This document shows, piece by piece, positions 1 through 10,853 of a stretch of DNA of 55,910 nt. The notes below the pieces were generated by a model. The model was not told the DNA's origin. It saw nothing but the letters and a program-made list of their open reading frames with translations, and did no database searches. Source of the DNA: Clostridium nigeriense (GTDB lineage Bacteria > Bacillota > Clostridia > Clostridiales > Clostridiaceae); assembly GCF_900086595.1 (NCBI RefSeq), contig NZ_LT575472.1, positions 3,568,609 through 3,624,518 on the forward strand, in the 5' to 3' direction. Made by a program: the position numbers and the translations under genes. Numbering within the stretch: position 1 is the first letter of the stretch; every line of letters begins with the position of its first letter.

Positions 1-180
1 TATTCCTGCCTCTGGACTATACATTCCAAATAACATTCCCATTAATGTAGATTTACCAGCACCATTTTCTCCTAACAGAGCATGGATTTCTCCCTTTTTT
101 AGTTGTAAAGTAACATTATCATTTGCTATAATTCCTGGAAATTCTTTTCGAATATTAAGCATCTCTACTACATAATCCAT
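1..180 (-). CDS. Nucleoside ABC transporter ATP-binding protein, N-terminal 60 residues (cut by window edge)
   Basis: Reading the minus strand from the ATG at 180 gives 60 residues with a Walker A motif, GENGAGKST, around residues 38-46, followed by [14 protein letters not shown], typical of an ABC ATPase. The start is preceded by AGGAAGTGG at a good distance. It lies 76 bases downstream of a BMP-family nucleoside-binding lipoprotein gene in the same orientation. BMP-type importers normally have an ATPase with two nucleotide-binding domains followed by two permeases, so this is inferred to be the first half of that ATPase (NupA/YufO type). The rest of the gene and the permeases lie outside the window. 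Confidence 0.85.
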   Translation of the reverse strand, partial: MDYVVEMLNIRKEFPGIIANDNVTLQLKKGEIHALLGENGAGKSTLMGMLFGMYSPEAGI

Positions 181-209
181 ATAATTCACCACTTCCTATT
201 TGTACTTAT

Positions 210-243
210 AAGGAAATTTAAAGGAACACCTTTAAATTTCCTT
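210..243 (-). other. Intercistronic stem-loop between BMP lipoprotein and ABC ATPase genes
   Basis: Two perfect 15-base arms (210-224 and 229-243) are separated by a 4-base loop. On the minus strand no run of T follows, so it is not a standard terminator. It sits just after the stop of the binding-protein gene. In binding-protein transporter operons such hairpins often protect the upstream mRNA segment so that binding protein is made in excess of transporter. That role is inferred here. Confidence 0.6.
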
Positions 244-256
244 AAGTAATTATTTA

Positions 257-1351
257 TTAAGGCTCAATTAAATTATCTGCTTTATCTGCAACAACAATTT
301 TTCCTTCTTTAATTAATCCTAAAACTTCCTCAACCTTATCTTGAGTTTCTTTTGAAAGATTTGGATTTTCAGCTGGGATACCTATTCCACCAGTCTTAGC
401 ATCAAAAATTAAAGTTTGTCCACCTTTAAAGTTTCCATCAAGTTCATCTTTAATCATATCAAATGATGCTGTATCTACCTTCTTAACAGCTGAAGTTAAA
501 ATAATTGATTTATTTGCAGCTTCATCATATACACCATCTTTGTATTGATCAACGTCAACGCCAACTATCCAAGCTTCCTTACCATTAGCCGCTCTATCCT
601 TAGCTTCTTTTATAGCTCCAACTCCAACTCCACCTGCTGCAGTAAAGATAGCTTTTACTCCCTTGTCAAACATAGTAGCTGCTAGTTGTTGTCCACCTGC
701 AACATTATCAAATGTACCTTCATATACAACATTTTCTGCTTTTATACTCATCTTAGTTCCTAAATTATCGTTAGCATACTTAACACCTTGTTGGAATCCC
801 CAGTTAAACTTTTGAACTGCTGGAATTTTCATTCCACCAATAAAGCCTAGCTCTCCTTCCTTAAGTTGAAGTGCTGCTGCAACTCCTACTAAAAATCCAG
901 CTTCATGTTCAGCAAAGTATATAGCAACAGTGTTATCCCCAACTTTTTCTACTCTTGAGCTATCAAATTTACCATTGTTAGGTGCACCATCAATTATAAC
1001 AAACTTCGCATCTGGATATTTATCTTGTGCTTGGAATATAGCAGTTTCAAATTTAAATCCAGGAGTAACTATAAACTTATATCCTGTATCATAAAGATTT
1101 CCTATTTCCTTCATATAATCTGCTTCTGTAGTTCCTGTTGGTTTGATGTAGTTATTATCAATTTTTAATTCATCCTTAGCTTTTAAGATACCTTCCCAAG
1201 TTCCTTGGTTAAATGACTTATCGTCTATAGTTCCTGCATCTGTAACCATCCCTACCTTAAGCTCTTTCTTTGATGTACTATTATTTCCACAACCTACTAA
1301 GCCTGTGATCATAAGTGCTGAAAGTGTTAGTGCTATTAACTTTTTTTTCAT
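257..1351 (-). CDS. BMP-family nucleoside-binding lipoprotein
   Basis: The 364-residue protein starts with a lipoprotein signal peptide ending in LVGC, with Cys21 the lipidated residue. The mature part begins LKVGMVTDAGTIDDKSFNQ, the N-terminal signature of the BMP (PnrA-like) family. That family binds purine and pyrimidine nucleosides at the cell surface and hands them to an ABC importer. The ABC ATPase gene follows at 180. The ATG is preceded by GGAGGGATT. A LacI-family gene lies 80 bases upstream, and phosphopentomutase and nucleoside phosphorylase genes come before that, so nucleosides are the likely cargo. The exact base preference cannot be read from the sequence. Confidence 0.92.
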   Translation of the reverse strand: MKKKLIALTLSALMITGLVGCGNNSTSKKELKVGMVTDAGTIDDKSFNQGTWEGILKAKDELKIDNNYIKPTGTTEADYMKEIGNLYDTGYKFIVTPGFKFETAIFQAQDKYPDAKFVIIDGAPNNGKFDSSRVEKVGDNTVAIYFAEHEAGFLVGVAAALQLKEGELGFIGGMKIPAVQKFNWGFQQGVKYANDNLGTKMSIKAENVVYEGTFDNVAGGQQLAATMFDKGVKAIFTAAGGVGVGAIKEAKDRAANGKEAWIVGVDVDQYKDGVYDEAANKSIILTSAVKKVDTASFDMIKDELDGNFKGGQTLIFDAKTGGIGIPAENPNLSKETQDKVEEVLGLIKEGKIVVADKADNLIEP

Positions 1352-1384
1352 TTATAAATCCCTCCATAAAATAATATATAGCAA

Positions 1385-1401
1385 TCTTTGATAAACAAAG
1401 A
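1385..1401. promoter_or_regulatory. Possible LacI-family operator upstream of the BMP gene
   Basis: An inverted repeat TCTTTG-ATAAA-CAAAGA lies between the LacI-family gene and the BMP lipoprotein gene, about 34 bases before the latter's start. Odd-centred palindromes of this size suit LacI-family dimers. There is no second copy to compare in the other control regions of the block, so this is only a candidate. Confidence 0.3.
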
Positions 1402-1431
1402 AATGCACAAATTTTAATTTAGCTTATACAA

Positions 1432-2463
1432 TTATAGACTTTTCCCATGAAAAATTTCTGAGCCCTTTAAAATTAATTTAGGGGGTATATTAATTCTTTT
1501 TATCTTACCCTCATCTTCTCTTGACTTTAATATATCTAGAAGAAGATTCATTGAAACTTCACCTAACTCCATAGGGGAATCTTCCATATAAGATAAATCT
1601 ATACCAACTATATCTATAAGCTCAACTTTATTAAACCCAATTAATGCCATATCATTAGGAATTTTCATCTTTAGTTCTACTAAAGCTTTAATTACACCTA
1701 AAGTCATTCTATTACTACATGCAATTATTGCGGTAGGTGGATTTTTTCGTTTAAAGAAATCCTTTGTTAATTCATAAGCTATATCTAAGTCGAAATTTCC
1801 TTCTTTTATGTAGTCATTAATAATTGGAATATCATTTTCCTCTAATGCTCTTTTATAACCTTTTAATCTATTAACAGCTGAACTTGAGCTCATTATACCT
1901 GTAATTATTCCTATTTTTTTATGACCACTTTTTATTAAAGCACTTGTAGCCTCGTACCCACCCATTACATCATCTACAAATACTCCACTTAAATTTATAT
2001 AGCTTAAATCAGCAGAAACTAAAACAATTGGTATATTTATACCCCTTATAGTTTCTATGAAATCAGTTTGAAATTCTGTGTTTCCAAAGCAAGGAGTCAT
2101 AATAACACCCTTTAACCTATGCTTTTTAACTTCTTCCAAAGCTTTTAACTCACTCTTCACATTATTATTTGTATTAAACAATATTATATTTAAACCAACA
2201 TCCTCTGCAATTTTACTAATCCCCTTAATAATTTCACCAAAGTAAGAGTTTGTAATGTCAGGAACTATTATACCAATAGTGCTTGTCTCTCTTTTTGAAA
2301 GACTTCTTGCTATAGCACTTGGAACATAATTCATTTCTTCTATTACCTTTAAAACTTTTTCTCTAGTTTCCTCCTTAACATAGGAAGAATTGTTTAGCAC
2401 CCTTGAAATAGTTGCAGATGATACACCAGCTTGCTTAGCTATATCATCTATAGTTACTGTCAT
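1432..2463 (-). CDS. LacI-family transcriptional regulator of the nucleoside block
   Basis: The 343-residue protein has an N-terminal LacI helix-turn-helix (TIDDIAKQAGVSSATISRVLN, residues 4-24) with the hinge helix near residues 49-58 (PSAIARSLSK). A periplasmic-binding-protein-like effector domain follows from about residue 62 (TIGIIVPDITNSYF). Such proteins repress or activate carbohydrate and nucleoside genes in response to a small ligand. It lies between deoB and the BMP lipoprotein gene in the same orientation and starts after GTAAGGAGATAAAAG. It probably controls the nucleoside genes around it. The ligand is unknown; a nucleoside, free sugar or sugar phosphate is possible. Confidence 0.9.
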   Translation of the reverse strand: MTVTIDDIAKQAGVSSATISRVLNNSSYVKEETREKVLKVIEEMNYVPSAIARSLSKRETSTIGIIVPDITNSYFGEIIKGISKIAEDVGLNIILFNTNNNVKSELKALEEVKKHRLKGVIMTPCFGNTEFQTDFIETIRGINIPIVLVSADLSYINLSGVFVDDVMGGYEATSALIKSGHKKIGIITGIMSSSSAVNRLKGYKRALEENDIPIINDYIKEGNFDLDIAYELTKDFFKRKNPPTAIIACSNRMTLGVIKALVELKMKIPNDMALIGFNKVELIDIVGIDLSYMEDSPMELGEVSMNLLLDILKSREDEGKIKRINIPPKLILKGSEIFHGKSL

Positions 2464-2583
2464 CTTTTATCTCCTTACAATATAATTATATAAATTAACA
2501 AATTTATCCTACATCTAATATTATATATCTATTTCATTTACTTATACTAGAGTTAAATCTATTTATTATAATTTTTGATAATT

Positions 2584-2613
2584 TTTTCAATAAATACTAT
2601 GTATTATTGAAAA
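2584..2613. repeat. Inverted repeat downstream of deoB
   Basis: Perfect 10-base arms TTTTCAATAA and TTATTGAAAA flank a 10-base centre, 28 bases after the deoB stop. A T-run follows on the plus strand only, so for the minus-strand genes it is not a classical terminator. It could end deoB transcripts weakly, stabilise their 3' end, or act as an operator in front of the LacI-family gene. Confidence 0.5.
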
Positions 2614-2641
2614 TTTTTTAAATTAATTAGACAAAATTTAT

Positions 2642-3835
2642 TTATTTAATGTCATTTAAGAAACTATTTCCTATTTTTAAGCTTGAATTTTCGTCACAGT
2701 TACTAAAATTATCATTTATTGTTGCACCAATATCCGCCATAGTTTTTAATTCATGAAGTTTTTTAGGCTCTTTTAGTTCTTTACCATAAACTATTACAGG
2801 AACATATTCCCTTGTATGGTCTGTCCCCTTAAATGTAGGATCATTCCCATGATCAGCAGTAATTATTAATAAATCATCATCTTTTAATTCTTCAATTAAA
2901 TCTTTTAATTGTATATCAAATCTTTCTAATGCTTCTTTATATCCAAATGGATTTCTTCTATGTCCATAAACAGAATCAAAATCTACTAAATTTAAGAATA
3001 TTAGTCCTTTATAATCTTCTTCCTTGGCAATATGAATAATTTCTTGCATTCCCATATCATTGTTTTTTGTTTTTATACTTTTAGTAATACCTTGATTGCA
3101 ATAAATATCTGAAATTTTTCCTATTCCAACAACTTCATAGCCTCTTGAGCTAATTTCATCTAATATAGTATTATCAAAAGGTTTTAATGCATAGTCATGC
3201 CTATTAGCTGTTCTTGTAAAACTACCTTTAGCACTTCCAATAAAAGGCCTTGCTATAACTCTTGCTACTTTATATTCTTCTTTCAAAGTAATTTCTCTAG
3301 CAATTTCACAAACCCTATAAAGTTCTTCTAATGGTATTATTTCTTCATTAGCAGCTATTTGTAATACACTATCTGCTGAAGTATATAGTATCAAACTTTT
3401 TGTTTTAATGTGTTCTTCACCTAACTCATCAAGTATAGCTGTTCCAGATGCTGCTATATTACCTATGAATTTATGTCCTGTTTTTTCTTCAAGCTCATCT
3501 ATAAGTGATTGTGGAAATCCAGTATCAGTAAACACTTGAAATGGCTTATCTATATGAAGTCCTACAATTTCCCAATGTCCAGTAATTGTATCCTTGCCTC
3601 TTGAAAGTTCGGTGGCCTTAGTATAATATGCTTCTGACCTGTCTACCTTTCTTATACCTTCAATATCTGCTATATTTCCAAGTCCCAACTTTTCCATATT
3701 AGGAAGGTTTAATCCGCCTGTAGCTTTTGCTATATTTCCTAAAGTATTGGCACCCTTATCTCCATATTCATCAGCATCATGAGCTTCTCCAATACCAACT
3801 GAATCTAAAATTACTAAAAAAATTCTATTAAACAT
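2642..3835 (-). CDS. deoB: Phosphopentomutase
   Basis: The 397-residue protein matches DeoB/Drm in length and signature. The N-terminus [20 protein letters not shown] carries the metal-binding Asp of the alkaline-phosphatase superfamily. The [15 protein letters not shown] segment holds the phosphorylated Thr region, and [19 protein letters not shown] near the C-terminus gives further manganese ligands. It interconverts ribose-1-P or deoxyribose-1-P with the 5-phosphates, feeding the pentose phosphate pathway or deoxyribose-phosphate aldolase. The start follows AGGAGGGATTATAG. It is 48 bases downstream of the nucleoside phosphorylase gene that makes its substrate, and very likely in the same transcript. 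Confidence 0.96.
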   Translation of the reverse strand: MFNRIFLVILDSVGIGEAHDADEYGDKGANTLGNIAKATGGLNLPNMEKLGLGNIADIEGIRKVDRSEAYYTKATELSRGKDTITGHWEIVGLHIDKPFQVFTDTGFPQSLIDELEEKTGHKFIGNIAASGTAILDELGEEHIKTKSLILYTSADSVLQIAANEEIIPLEELYRVCEIAREITLKEEYKVARVIARPFIGSAKGSFTRTANRHDYALKPFDNTILDEISSRGYEVVGIGKISDIYCNQGITKSIKTKNNDMGMQEIIHIAKEEDYKGLIFLNLVDFDSVYGHRRNPFGYKEALERFDIQLKDLIEELKDDDLLIITADHGNDPTFKGTDHTREYVPVIVYGKELKEPKKLHELKTMADIGATINDNFSNCDENSSLKIGNSFLNDIK

Positions 3836-3883
3836 CTATAATCCCTCCTATCTATTATCTATATATGATTTTAAGCTTATCTC

Positions 3884-5188
3884 TTATTCAATAATTTTAT
3901 ATATAATATCCTCTCTTATAGGCTTTTCTTTTTTTATTGTATATGCCGATAAAAGCATTTTTTCCGAATCTTGTATTTTATCCTTATCACTTGTATAAAT
4001 TGTGGCTAATACATCCCCAATATTAATATAGTCACCTATTTTTTTACTTAGAACTATTCCAGCTCCATAATCAATTTCATCATCCTTAGTCTCTCTTCCT
4101 GCTCCAGCTAATAATGAAGATATTCCAACCTTTTCTGCATCTAATTCATATACATATCCTTCCTCATTAGCTTTTACCTCATAAGATATAGATGAAATTT
4201 TTAATAAATCCTTATCCTCTATTACTCCTACATCTCCACCTTGATTAATAACTAATTCTTTTAACTTACATAAAGCTTTTCCACTTCTAAGTATTTCCTC
4301 TAATAACTCCCTACCCTTGTTAACGTTTTCTTCTATACCACCTAATTTAAGCATCTGTGCTCCTAAAGTTAAACATAATTCCCTTAAATCTTCCGGCCCT
4401 CTATTATTTAGCACCTCAATTACTTCTTTAATTTCTAATGCATTTCCTATAGCATAACCTAGTGGCTCTCCATTAAGAGTTATAGCAGCAGATGTATTTC
4501 TATTTAATCCCTTTCCTATAGAAACCATAGTTTTTGCCAGTTCTTCTGCATCTTCTTTAGTTTTCATAAATGCTCCATCACCATATTTAACATCTAATAA
4601 TATTGCATCTGATCCTGAAGCTATTTTTTTACTCATAATACTAGCTGCAATTAATGGAATACTATCTATTGTTGCTGTAACATCCCTTAATGCATATATT
4701 TTTTTATCTGCAGGAACTATATTTTGAGTTTGGCCAGCAATCACTAACCCAGATTTGTTTACAAATTCAATAAAATTATCTCTAGAAACATTAATATTAA
4801 AGTTTGGTATTGATTCTAACTTATCTAAAGTTCCTCCAGTATGACCTAATCCCCTGCCCGATAGTTTAGCAACCTTTACTCCAGCAGCAGCTACCATAGG
4901 AACTAATATTAAGGATGTTTTATCTCCAACACCACCTGTACTATGTTTGTCTACTTTTATCCCATTTATATCACTTAAATCCACAACATCTCCCGATTTA
5001 ATCATTGCCATTGTTAGATTAACAGTTTCATCATCACTTAATCCATTTATATATATGGCCATTAAAAAAGCTGATGCCTGATAATCAGTAATGGTTCCAT
5101 TTGTATAACCTTCTATAAAAAACTCTATTTCTTCTTTACTTATATGATTACCATCTCTTTTCTTAGCAATAATATCAAAAGCTCTCAT
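3884..5188 (-). CDS. pdp: Pyrimidine-nucleoside phosphorylase
   Basis: The 434-residue protein has the thymidine/pyrimidine phosphorylase layout. A helical N-terminal domain (residues 1-65) is followed by the phosphate-binding loop KHSTGGVGDKTSL (about residues 81-93) and the family signature SGRGLGHTGGTLDKLES (about 109-125). The C-terminal domain is rich in beta strands. It cleaves uridine, deoxyuridine and thymidine with phosphate to base plus (deoxy)ribose-1-phosphate in the cytoplasm. The start follows AAAAGGAGG. It lies 14 bases after the BMP-like gene at 5203 and before deoB, which is the standard salvage order. The symbol could also be deoA; Gram-positive members are usually called pdp. 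Confidence 0.95.
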   Translation of the reverse strand: MRAFDIIAKKRDGNHISKEEIEFFIEGYTNGTITDYQASAFLMAIYINGLSDDETVNLTMAMIKSGDVVDLSDINGIKVDKHSTGGVGDKTSLILVPMVAAAGVKVAKLSGRGLGHTGGTLDKLESIPNFNINVSRDNFIEFVNKSGLVIAGQTQNIVPADKKIYALRDVTATIDSIPLIAASIMSKKIASGSDAILLDVKYGDGAFMKTKEDAEELAKTMVSIGKGLNRNTSAAITLNGEPLGYAIGNALEIKEVIEVLNNRGPEDLRELCLTLGAQMLKLGGIEENVNKGRELLEEILRSGKALCKLKELVINQGGDVGVIEDKDLLKISSISYEVKANEEGYVYELDAEKVGISSLLAGAGRETKDDEIDYGAGIVLSKKIGDYINIGDVLATIYTSDKDKIQDSEKMLLSAYTIKKEKPIREDIIYKIIE

Positions 5189-5202
5189 AAAAAAACCTCC
5201 TT

Positions 5203-6276
5203 TTAATCTATATATTTATTTTCCTTAATCCAAGAATCAAGTTCATTTCTTGTTTTAGGTAAAGATAAATCATTATTGATTATTTTATACTTTATTTTAT
5301 TAACTATTTCCATAATATTAGGATCTAAGCTCACTTCCGAGCCCTCCCTAGTTATGTCTATGACCCCTTCTCTTATTCCTGAATAATGTACTCCTGAGCT
5401 CCAATTGCTTTTCTTTAGATGATTAATTTCATTAAATACTATGTCATTTATATATCTTGTAGCAGTTGATATAATAACGCTTGGATCAAGATTGTTTTGA
5501 TTTTCATCTATTCCATAAGCATATCCACCTGCTTCCTTTGCTGCTGAAAATACCCCTAACCCAGATGCCCCTGCTAAATGTTGTATATATTTAACTCCCT
5601 TGCTATACATTAATAAAGATATTTCTTTAGCTTTTAATGGATTTCTAAAATCATTTACTACAGCAGTTATAACTTCACCTTCTGGGAATACATATTTATA
5701 TCCGGCTTCAAAACCAATAGCACCTTCCCTTAGATGAAGAACTTCCATTCCTAAAACTACTCCTGCTTTACTTATACTTCCATTTTTTTTATATTCATTT
5801 TTGCTTAGTAATCCTGATATTACACCATTTAAAAATGCTTGTTCTTCCCATCTGGTATAAATTGAACTAATATTTTTACCTTCTAATTGAGAATCAATTA
5901 ATGTAAATTTTTGATTAGGGTATAATTTTGAAACCGCTTTCACATCTTTTTCTTGTTCAGGACCTACAGCAATTATTAATTCATAATCTTTAGTCTTTGC
6001 AAAATTCAAAATACTTTCTTCATATTCCTCTGGATTAATAGGTTCTGAATAATCAAATTCTATATCTAGCTCTTTTTGAGCCCTTAATAATCCATCATAT
6101 ATAAGATCATTAAAAGACTTATCACCTAGTCCACTTCCTGTAAAAACTACGGCAACCTTAATAGGCTTTAAAACTTCCTCATCAGAATTTTTTTTATTAA
6201 CAAAACTTAAGGCTATTAAAGAAAATAATGCTAATATAACTATTTTAATTGATGTTTTATATGTTTTTTTATCCAT
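5203..6276 (-). CDS. BMP-domain protein without lipobox, probable membrane-anchored nucleoside sensor
   Basis: I choose the ATG at 6276 (357 residues) because AAAGGAGAAGT sits just before it; the longer frame needs a TTG with no ribosome site. Residues 10-28 form one hydrophobic segment with no cysteine, so this is an uncleaved anchor or secreted protein rather than a lipoprotein. From about residue 38 it is a BMP-family fold (IKVAVVFTGSGLGDKSFND), like the true lipoprotein at 257. It lies between a YesM/YesN-type two-component pair and the phosphorylase gene. Its position suggests an accessory binding protein that presents nucleosides to the sensor kinase. That role is inferred; it could instead be an alternative transporter subunit. 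Confidence 0.82.
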   Translation of the reverse strand: MDKKTYKTSIKIVILALFSLIALSFVNKKNSDEEVLKPIKVAVVFTGSGLGDKSFNDLIYDGLLRAQKELDIEFDYSEPINPEEYEESILNFAKTKDYELIIAVGPEQEKDVKAVSKLYPNQKFTLIDSQLEGKNISSIYTRWEEQAFLNGVISGLLSKNEYKKNGSISKAGVVLGMEVLHLREGAIGFEAGYKYVFPEGEVITAVVNDFRNPLKAKEISLLMYSKGVKYIQHLAGASGLGVFSAAKEAGGYAYGIDENQNNLDPSVIISTATRYINDIVFNEINHLKKSNWSSGVHYSGIREGVIDITREGSEVSLDPNIMEIVNKIKYKIINNDLSLPKTRNELDSWIKENKYID

Positions 6277-6441
6277 TACTTCTCCTTTATAATAAAACAA
6301 TAACCTTTAGTTAATTTAATTATACATAAACCTAAATTTACTTTATATGAATAATATTGATATTAAGTGTAATTATCTTTTAATTTAATAGTAAAATATT
6401 GATTTTTAAAAAATATTTTGACATTTTTCTATTATATAATT

Positions 6442-7182
6442 TTATTCTCTATCTTCTTCAGGGGATACCCCCATATATTTCTTATAATTTTTAGAAAAAT
6501 ATCCTGGATTAGAATATCCAACTTCCATTGCTATTTGTGATATTTTCATATCCGTATTTTTTATTAACTCCTTAGCTTTATTAATTCTATATACAGTTAA
6601 ATAAGTACTAAAATTTTCTCCTACCTCTTCCTTAAACAATCTAGAAAAGTACTCATGTGATAAGTATATATGCCTTGCTACATCAATAAGAGAAATATGT
6701 TTTTTATAATTCTCTTCTATATATCTTAATGCTTTTTCAATTGTTTTTGAATATGTTTTTTCTTCATACATGTTGTCATTTATACTCTTATGGCATTCCA
6801 CGTCTTTACTTTTTATTTTGCCTTCTATTTTATATAGTAATTCTTTGATTTCCTTAGGTCTAATATCTGATTTTATTAAATATTCATATGCACCAAAGCT
6901 TATAGCTTCCCGTGCATAATTAAATTCTGCAAAATTTGTTAAGATAACAATAAACACCTCTGGCATAATTTCTTTTATTTTTTTAGAAAGTTCTAGTCCA
7001 TCCATTACAGGCATTTTTATATCTGTAATTACAACATCCGGATTATTTTTCAAGGCTAAATCATAAGCCTCTTTACCATTTTTCACACTTCCTATCACTT
7101 GGAATTCTTCAGAAATATTCCTAATAGTATAACCTATCCACTCTCTAATTGGTGCTTCATCCTCAACAATTAAAATTTTCAT
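6442..7182 (-). CDS. Response regulator with AraC-type DNA-binding domain (YesN-like)
   Basis: The 246-residue protein has a receiver domain (residues 1-120) with acidic residues Glu7-Asp8 and phospho-acceptor Asp54 in VVITDIKMPVMDG. A double AraC helix-turn-helix (about 145-243) ends in ISQIAMEVGYSNPGYFSKNYKKYMGVSPEE. This is the YesN architecture used with YesM-type kinases to switch on uptake and catabolic genes. It starts 12 bases after the kinase stop with GAGGGGGATAAAAT upstream, so the two are co-transcribed. Likely targets are the BMP-like, pdp and deoB genes downstream, separated from it by a 165-base gap that could hold the controlled promoter. Confidence 0.93.
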   Translation of the reverse strand: MKILIVEDEAPIREWIGYTIRNISEEFQVIGSVKNGKEAYDLALKNNPDVVITDIKMPVMDGLELSKKIKEIMPEVFIVILTNFAEFNYAREAISFGAYEYLIKSDIRPKEIKELLYKIEGKIKSKDVECHKSINDNMYEEKTYSKTIEKALRYIEENYKKHISLIDVARHIYLSHEYFSRLFKEEVGENFSTYLTVYRINKAKELIKNTDMKISQIAMEVGYSNPGYFSKNYKKYMGVSPEEDRE

Positions 7183-7194
7183 ATTTTATCCCCC

Positions 7195-8943
7195 TCATTT
7201 TGGTAAAACATATTTAACGCTTGTACCCTTTCCCTCTTCACTATTAATTTCTATTCCATACTCCTTTCCATAGTTCAACTGTATTCTTTCATGAACGTTA
7301 ATTAATCCTACCCTATTAATAGAATCTTTATTATTAAATACATTGCTAATTTGCCTATTACTCATCCCCCTACCATTATCCTCAATTTTAATTATTATAT
7401 AATCTAAGTTACTATATCCAACTATCTTAATTTTCCCTTCCTTATTTTCGCCTTCCATACTATAAAATATTGCATTTTCAACTACTGGTTGTAATATTAA
7501 AGCAGGTACTCTTATATTATCTATACTTTTTTCTATATCTATTTCTACATCAAAAGATTTAGGATACCTAATTTTTTGAAGTTCAATATAGGCTTTAATT
7601 ATTTCTATTTCCTCCCTTAATGTAATTAACTCACTAGCCCTAGGCAATATATTTCTTAAAAGTTTAGAAAACTTAAATAACATTTCTTCTGCTTCTTCAT
7701 TCTTATTCATTGATACTAAAAACCTTACTCCACTTAATGTATTATATAAAAAATGAGGATTTATTTGAGCTTGTAAAAAGCTTAGCTCTGCAATTCGCTT
7801 TTGCTTTTCTTTTTCTTTTATTTCTTCAATAGACTCATCTAACCATTTAATCATATTATTAAATGATTCCTCAAGGTTACCTATTTCATCATTCCTATCT
7901 ACATTCACCTTTACCTTTAAGTCTCCATCCATTACCTTTTCCATTATATTTTTCATATTGATTACAGGCTTAGTAATCCAAGAGGAAAGTTTATAAACAA
8001 TTATAAAAGATACAACTATTGCTAAAATTAAAGTTAGAACAAACTTTTCTGTTATTTGTTTTATAGGTTGCTTAATAATGTGAGATGGAATTTCTTCAAT
8101 TATTGACCATCCATACTTATTTAAAGTTGATTCAATTTTAATATAATTTGTATTTTCTCTTTTAAATGCTGAATACCATTCACCTTCTTCTAAATAAGAA
8201 TCCACCTTTATTTTTTCAAAATAGTTCTCACCAATTAATCTCTTATCTTTACTTGATATAATATCTCCCTTTAAATCAATAATATAGATACTTCGTCCAT
8301 CTTTTATAATTTTACTATACCTATCAAACAACATTTTTTCACTAATATCCATAATAAGGACCCCTAGTGTCTCACCTGAAATTAAGTCTTTAATTGATCT
8401 TCCCATTCTAAAAATAGATTTAAAAGGACCAATCCCCTCCTCATCTTCAAAAGTACTTATTAAAACTGTTTTTCCATTAGCCTCTATTATTTCACTATAC
8501 CAATTTTCATTTTTAATAGAGTCCATAGTATATTTATTTTTAGAATATGTACTACAATTCAAATCGTTTTCAGACACTATATATAAATCAGGTTTCATAT
8601 ACTTACCATACTTCCATACCTGTTCATTTAATAATCCCTCTACATACTTTCTTAAAGAAATAACTTCTTCAGTATTTTTTTCTACATCCTCTTTAGATAT
8701 AGCTAACGCAGTATTCAACTTATTATCTTCCACAATATTATTTCCTATTTCCTCTATATTTGAAAGAAATATAGAAATATTATCTGCAACCTCATCTAAT
8801 ATTTCACTATTTAATTTCCCCATTTCAACTTGAATAATTTTGTTAGTATCCTTAATTGACCATGCTCCAATTACTATTGAAATAGTTATTATTAAAGTTA
8901 TTAAAAGTAAACATAGTTTTAGTGTTATACTTTTTATTTTCAT
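7195..8943 (-). CDS. YesM/LytS-type sensor histidine kinase with extracellular sensor and HAMP domains
   Basis: The ATG at 8943 (582 residues) follows AGAGGAATTAATT; the longer frame would need a TTG. Two membrane segments (about residues 4-25 and 295-315) bracket a roughly 270-residue extracellular region. A HAMP domain follows (SSWITKPVINMKNIMEKVMDG). The His_kinase motif AQINPHFLYNTLSG contains the phosphorylated His, and the HATPase motifs VVENAIFYS and IEDNGRGMS come next. Kinases of this class commonly sense sugars or nucleosides, directly or through a binding protein. The gene begins the block that includes its response regulator and a BMP-domain protein, so it probably senses extracellular nucleosides. 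Confidence 0.93.
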   Translation of the reverse strand: MKIKSITLKLCLLLITLIITISIVIGAWSIKDTNKIIQVEMGKLNSEILDEVADNISIFLSNIEEIGNNIVEDNKLNTALAISKEDVEKNTEEVISLRKYVEGLLNEQVWKYGKYMKPDLYIVSENDLNCSTYSKNKYTMDSIKNENWYSEIIEANGKTVLISTFEDEEGIGPFKSIFRMGRSIKDLISGETLGVLIMDISEKMLFDRYSKIIKDGRSIYIIDLKGDIISSKDKRLIGENYFEKIKVDSYLEEGEWYSAFKRENTNYIKIESTLNKYGWSIIEEIPSHIIKQPIKQITEKFVLTLILAIVVSFIIVYKLSSWITKPVINMKNIMEKVMDGDLKVKVNVDRNDEIGNLEESFNNMIKWLDESIEEIKEKEKQKRIAELSFLQAQINPHFLYNTLSGVRFLVSMNKNEEAEEMLFKFSKLLRNILPRASELITLREEIEIIKAYIELQKIRYPKSFDVEIDIEKSIDNIRVPALILQPVVENAIFYSMEGENKEGKIKIVGYSNLDYIIIKIEDNGRGMSNRQISNVFNNKDSINRVGLINVHERIQLNYGKEYGIEINSEEGKGTSVKYVLPK

Positions 8944-9009
8944 AATTAATTCCTCTTTCAATCTATCTATATAAATATTTTACTAAAGTTAAATTATTTA
9001 GTCTATTCT

Positions 9010-9058
9010 TAAATATAAAGAAGGAGCTATATTTAATTAAGCTCCTTCTTTATATTTA
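9010..9058 (-). terminator. Terminator of pyrG
   Basis: Perfect 19-base arms (9010-9028 and 9040-9058) with an 11-base loop lie directly after the pyrG stop. The T-rich outer part of the arm acts as the U-tract. It separates pyrG from the two-component operon downstream. Confidence 0.85.
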
Positions 9059-9061
9059 ATA

Positions 9062-10690
<1,629 letters not shown>

Positions 10691-10826
10691 TTATTTTCTT
10701 GACACTAGTCCCCCTATTTGATATAATCATAATTACCTCACTATTTATGATGGGTTTATAATGCCTAAATTCAATAAGTGTTATAATATCATATAAAAAC
10801 AAAAAAAGCTATATTTTTTTGTTATA

Positions 10827-10850
10827 TTTTTGTTTTTATTTTTGTTTTTA
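10827..10850. repeat. Two-copy 12-base T-rich tandem repeat
   Basis: TTTTTGTTTTTA occurs twice in tandem (10827-10838 and 10839-10850), just past the stop of the small gene at 10854. It looks like low-complexity drift in an A/T-rich spacer. No further function is visible. Confidence 0.5.
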
Positions 10851-10853
10851 TTT

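Noticed and set aside
5203..6300. Sequencing error or pseudogene as the reason for the missing lipobox in the second BMP protein
   Set aside because: The frame is intact, the ribosome site before the ATG at 6276 is good, and the anchor is a normal hydrophobic segment.
10827..10850. T-rich tandem repeat as a regulatory or mobile element
   Set aside because: Only two copies of a low-complexity unit in an A/T-rich spacer; no target duplication or other structure.
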